Below, one piece after another: positions 8,981-9,859 of a stretch of 9,859 bases of DNA. The translations under genes and the position numbers were made by a program. Under the pieces are notes generated by a model that was given only the letters and a program-made list of their open reading frames with translations, ran no database searches and was not told the DNA's origin. How positions within the stretch are numbered: the stretch's first letter is position 1; each line of letters starts with the position of its first letter. Source of the DNA: Lachnospiraceae bacterium. Its GTDB lineage: Bacteria; Bacillota_A; Clostridia; Lachnospirales; Lachnospiraceae. The DNA lies in NCBI GenBank assembly GCA_017435025.1, contig JAFSFU010000245.1, positions 1 to 9,859 of the forward strand, written 5' to 3'.

Positions 8981-9859
8981 ATGAAAAATTTTGACAGAAA
9001 ACTGATCCTTATTGATGGCAGTGAGTATTATGGATATGGTTTTGGTTCTTGTAAGGAGAAAATCACGGAAATCGTATTTAATACTTCACCGGTGGGGTAT
9101 CAGGAAATTATTTCGGATCCATCTTATACTTACCAGACTGTGGTGATGGCATATCCGCTGATTGGTAATTACGGGATTGCAGAAGACGATTTTGAAACAG
9201 AAACGCTTACGATTGGCGGATTGGTTGTCAGGGATTATAATGATCAGCCATCGAACTTTCGCAGTCAGTGTACATTGTCAGAAATCATGGAGAAATATCA
9301 GATTCCCGGAATTTTCGGTATTGATACCAGAAAACTGATACGTTCCATTCGTGATCTGGGAAGCAGGAAGGTATTGATGACAGATGCCGGGACTCCTCTG
9401 GAGGAGGGAATTCAGAAACTGAAAGACTATGAAATTCCGAAGGATGCAGTATCTCTTGTCAGCCGAAAAAACGTGGAGCATTATTTGGCAAAAAATGGTG
9501 CATACCATGTGGCGGCCATCGATTGCGGAATGAAGCAGAACATCGTGAGAAATTTGAATAAGCGAGGCTGCAATGTGACTGTATTTCCCTGGGATACTTC
9601 TATGGAAGAAATAGAAAAAATAAAACCGGAGGGCATCTTTATATCCAATGGACCGGGAGACCCGACGGATGTGCAGCCGGTGATTGAACTGGTAAAGAAA
9701 TTGAGAGGAAAATACCCGATCTTTGGCATCTGCCTTGGTCATCAGATTATTTCCCTTGCATATGGGGCAAAAACCTATAAGTTAAAATTTGGTCACAGGG
9801 GCGGAAATCATCCGGTAAAAAATCTTCTGACAGGGAAAATTGAGATGACTTCCCAGAAC
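8981..9859 (+). CDS. carA: Carbamoyl-phosphate synthase small subunit (incomplete at right edge)
   Basis: CarA is the glutaminase subunit that feeds ammonia to CarB, which makes carbamoyl phosphate for pyrimidines and arginine. The 293 visible codons run open to the window edge. The N-terminal CPSase small-chain domain shows NTSPVGYQEII, DPSY and YPLIGNYG, followed by FGIDTRKLIRSIR. The class I amidotransferase domain has SNGPGDPTD, the nucleophile motif GICLGHQ with C251, and FGHRGGNHPV. The remaining triad His and Glu and the last roughly 60-70 residues lie outside the window. The ATG at 8981 follows GAGGTG (8966-8971). carB would be expected next. Whether this is the only copy, or one of separate pyrimidine- and arginine-specific copies, cannot be told here. 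Confidence 0.95.
   Translation, partial: MKNFDRKLILIDGSEYYGYGFGSCKEKITEIVFNTSPVGYQEIISDPSYTYQTVVMAYPLIGNYGIAEDDFETETLTIGGLVVRDYNDQPSNFRSQCTLSEIMEKYQIPGIFGIDTRKLIRSIRDLGSRKVLMTDAGTPLEEGIQKLKDYEIPKDAVSLVSRKNVEHYLAKNGAYHVAAIDCGMKQNIVRNLNKRGCNVTVFPWDTSMEEIEKIKPEGIFISNGPGDPTDVQPVIELVKKLRGKYPIFGICLGHQIISLAYGAKTYKLKFGHRGGNHPVKNLLTGKIEMTSQN

Noticed and set aside
9278..9742. Minus-strand frame of 154 codons opposite carA
   Set aside because: It lies wholly within the carA coding region, which is unambiguous, and has no recognisable domain.

Overview
The window carries one compact block of co-directional (+ strand) housekeeping genes for glutamine, purine and pyrimidine nucleotide synthesis. The organism is probably a member of the Clostridia, most likely Lachnospiraceae-like. 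The indications are a type III glutamine synthetase (GSIII) heading the operon, strong AGGAGG-type ribosome binding sites, an A/T-rich promoter region, a Gram-positive [4Fe-4S]-type PurF and a clostridial-style PurA variant. This assignment is inferred from protein flavour and base composition, not from a marker gene.

Layout: bases 1-123 are A/T-rich and look like a divergent promoter region. A minus-strand ribosome binding site at 10-15 suggests a leftward gene just outside the window. A near-consensus promoter (TTGACA, 17 bases, TATTAT) at 124-152 should start transcription near 159. The transcript then enters a 54-base inverted repeat (165-218) followed by a short T-run, which looks like an attenuator. 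The 5' end of this element can refold into a 6-bp hairpin whose hexaloop has A at position 1 and G at position 4, the signature of RNA targets of ANTAR-domain antiterminators. After an 80-base leader come glnN (300-2396), purC (2430-3143), purB (3151-4584), purA (4601-5878), pyrG (5904-7517), purF (7542-8960) and carA (8981 to the right edge, incomplete). Gaps are 7 to 33 bases, each downstream gene has its own ribosome binding site, and I see no internal terminator. Co-transcription from the glnN promoter is therefore likely.

Functionally the set is about moving nitrogen. GlnN makes glutamine. PurC, PurB and PurA handle the aspartate-in, fumarate-out nitrogen transfers of purine synthesis. 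PyrG, PurF and CarA are glutamine amidotransferases that spend glutamine on CTP, phosphoribosylamine and carbamoyl phosphate. If the leader is an ANTAR-controlled attenuator, one nitrogen-responsive switch would set glutamine supply together with its main nucleotide-pathway consumers. The regulatory leader is the part most worth follow-up; the enzymes are recognisable families, with PurA and PurB belonging to less usual branches.
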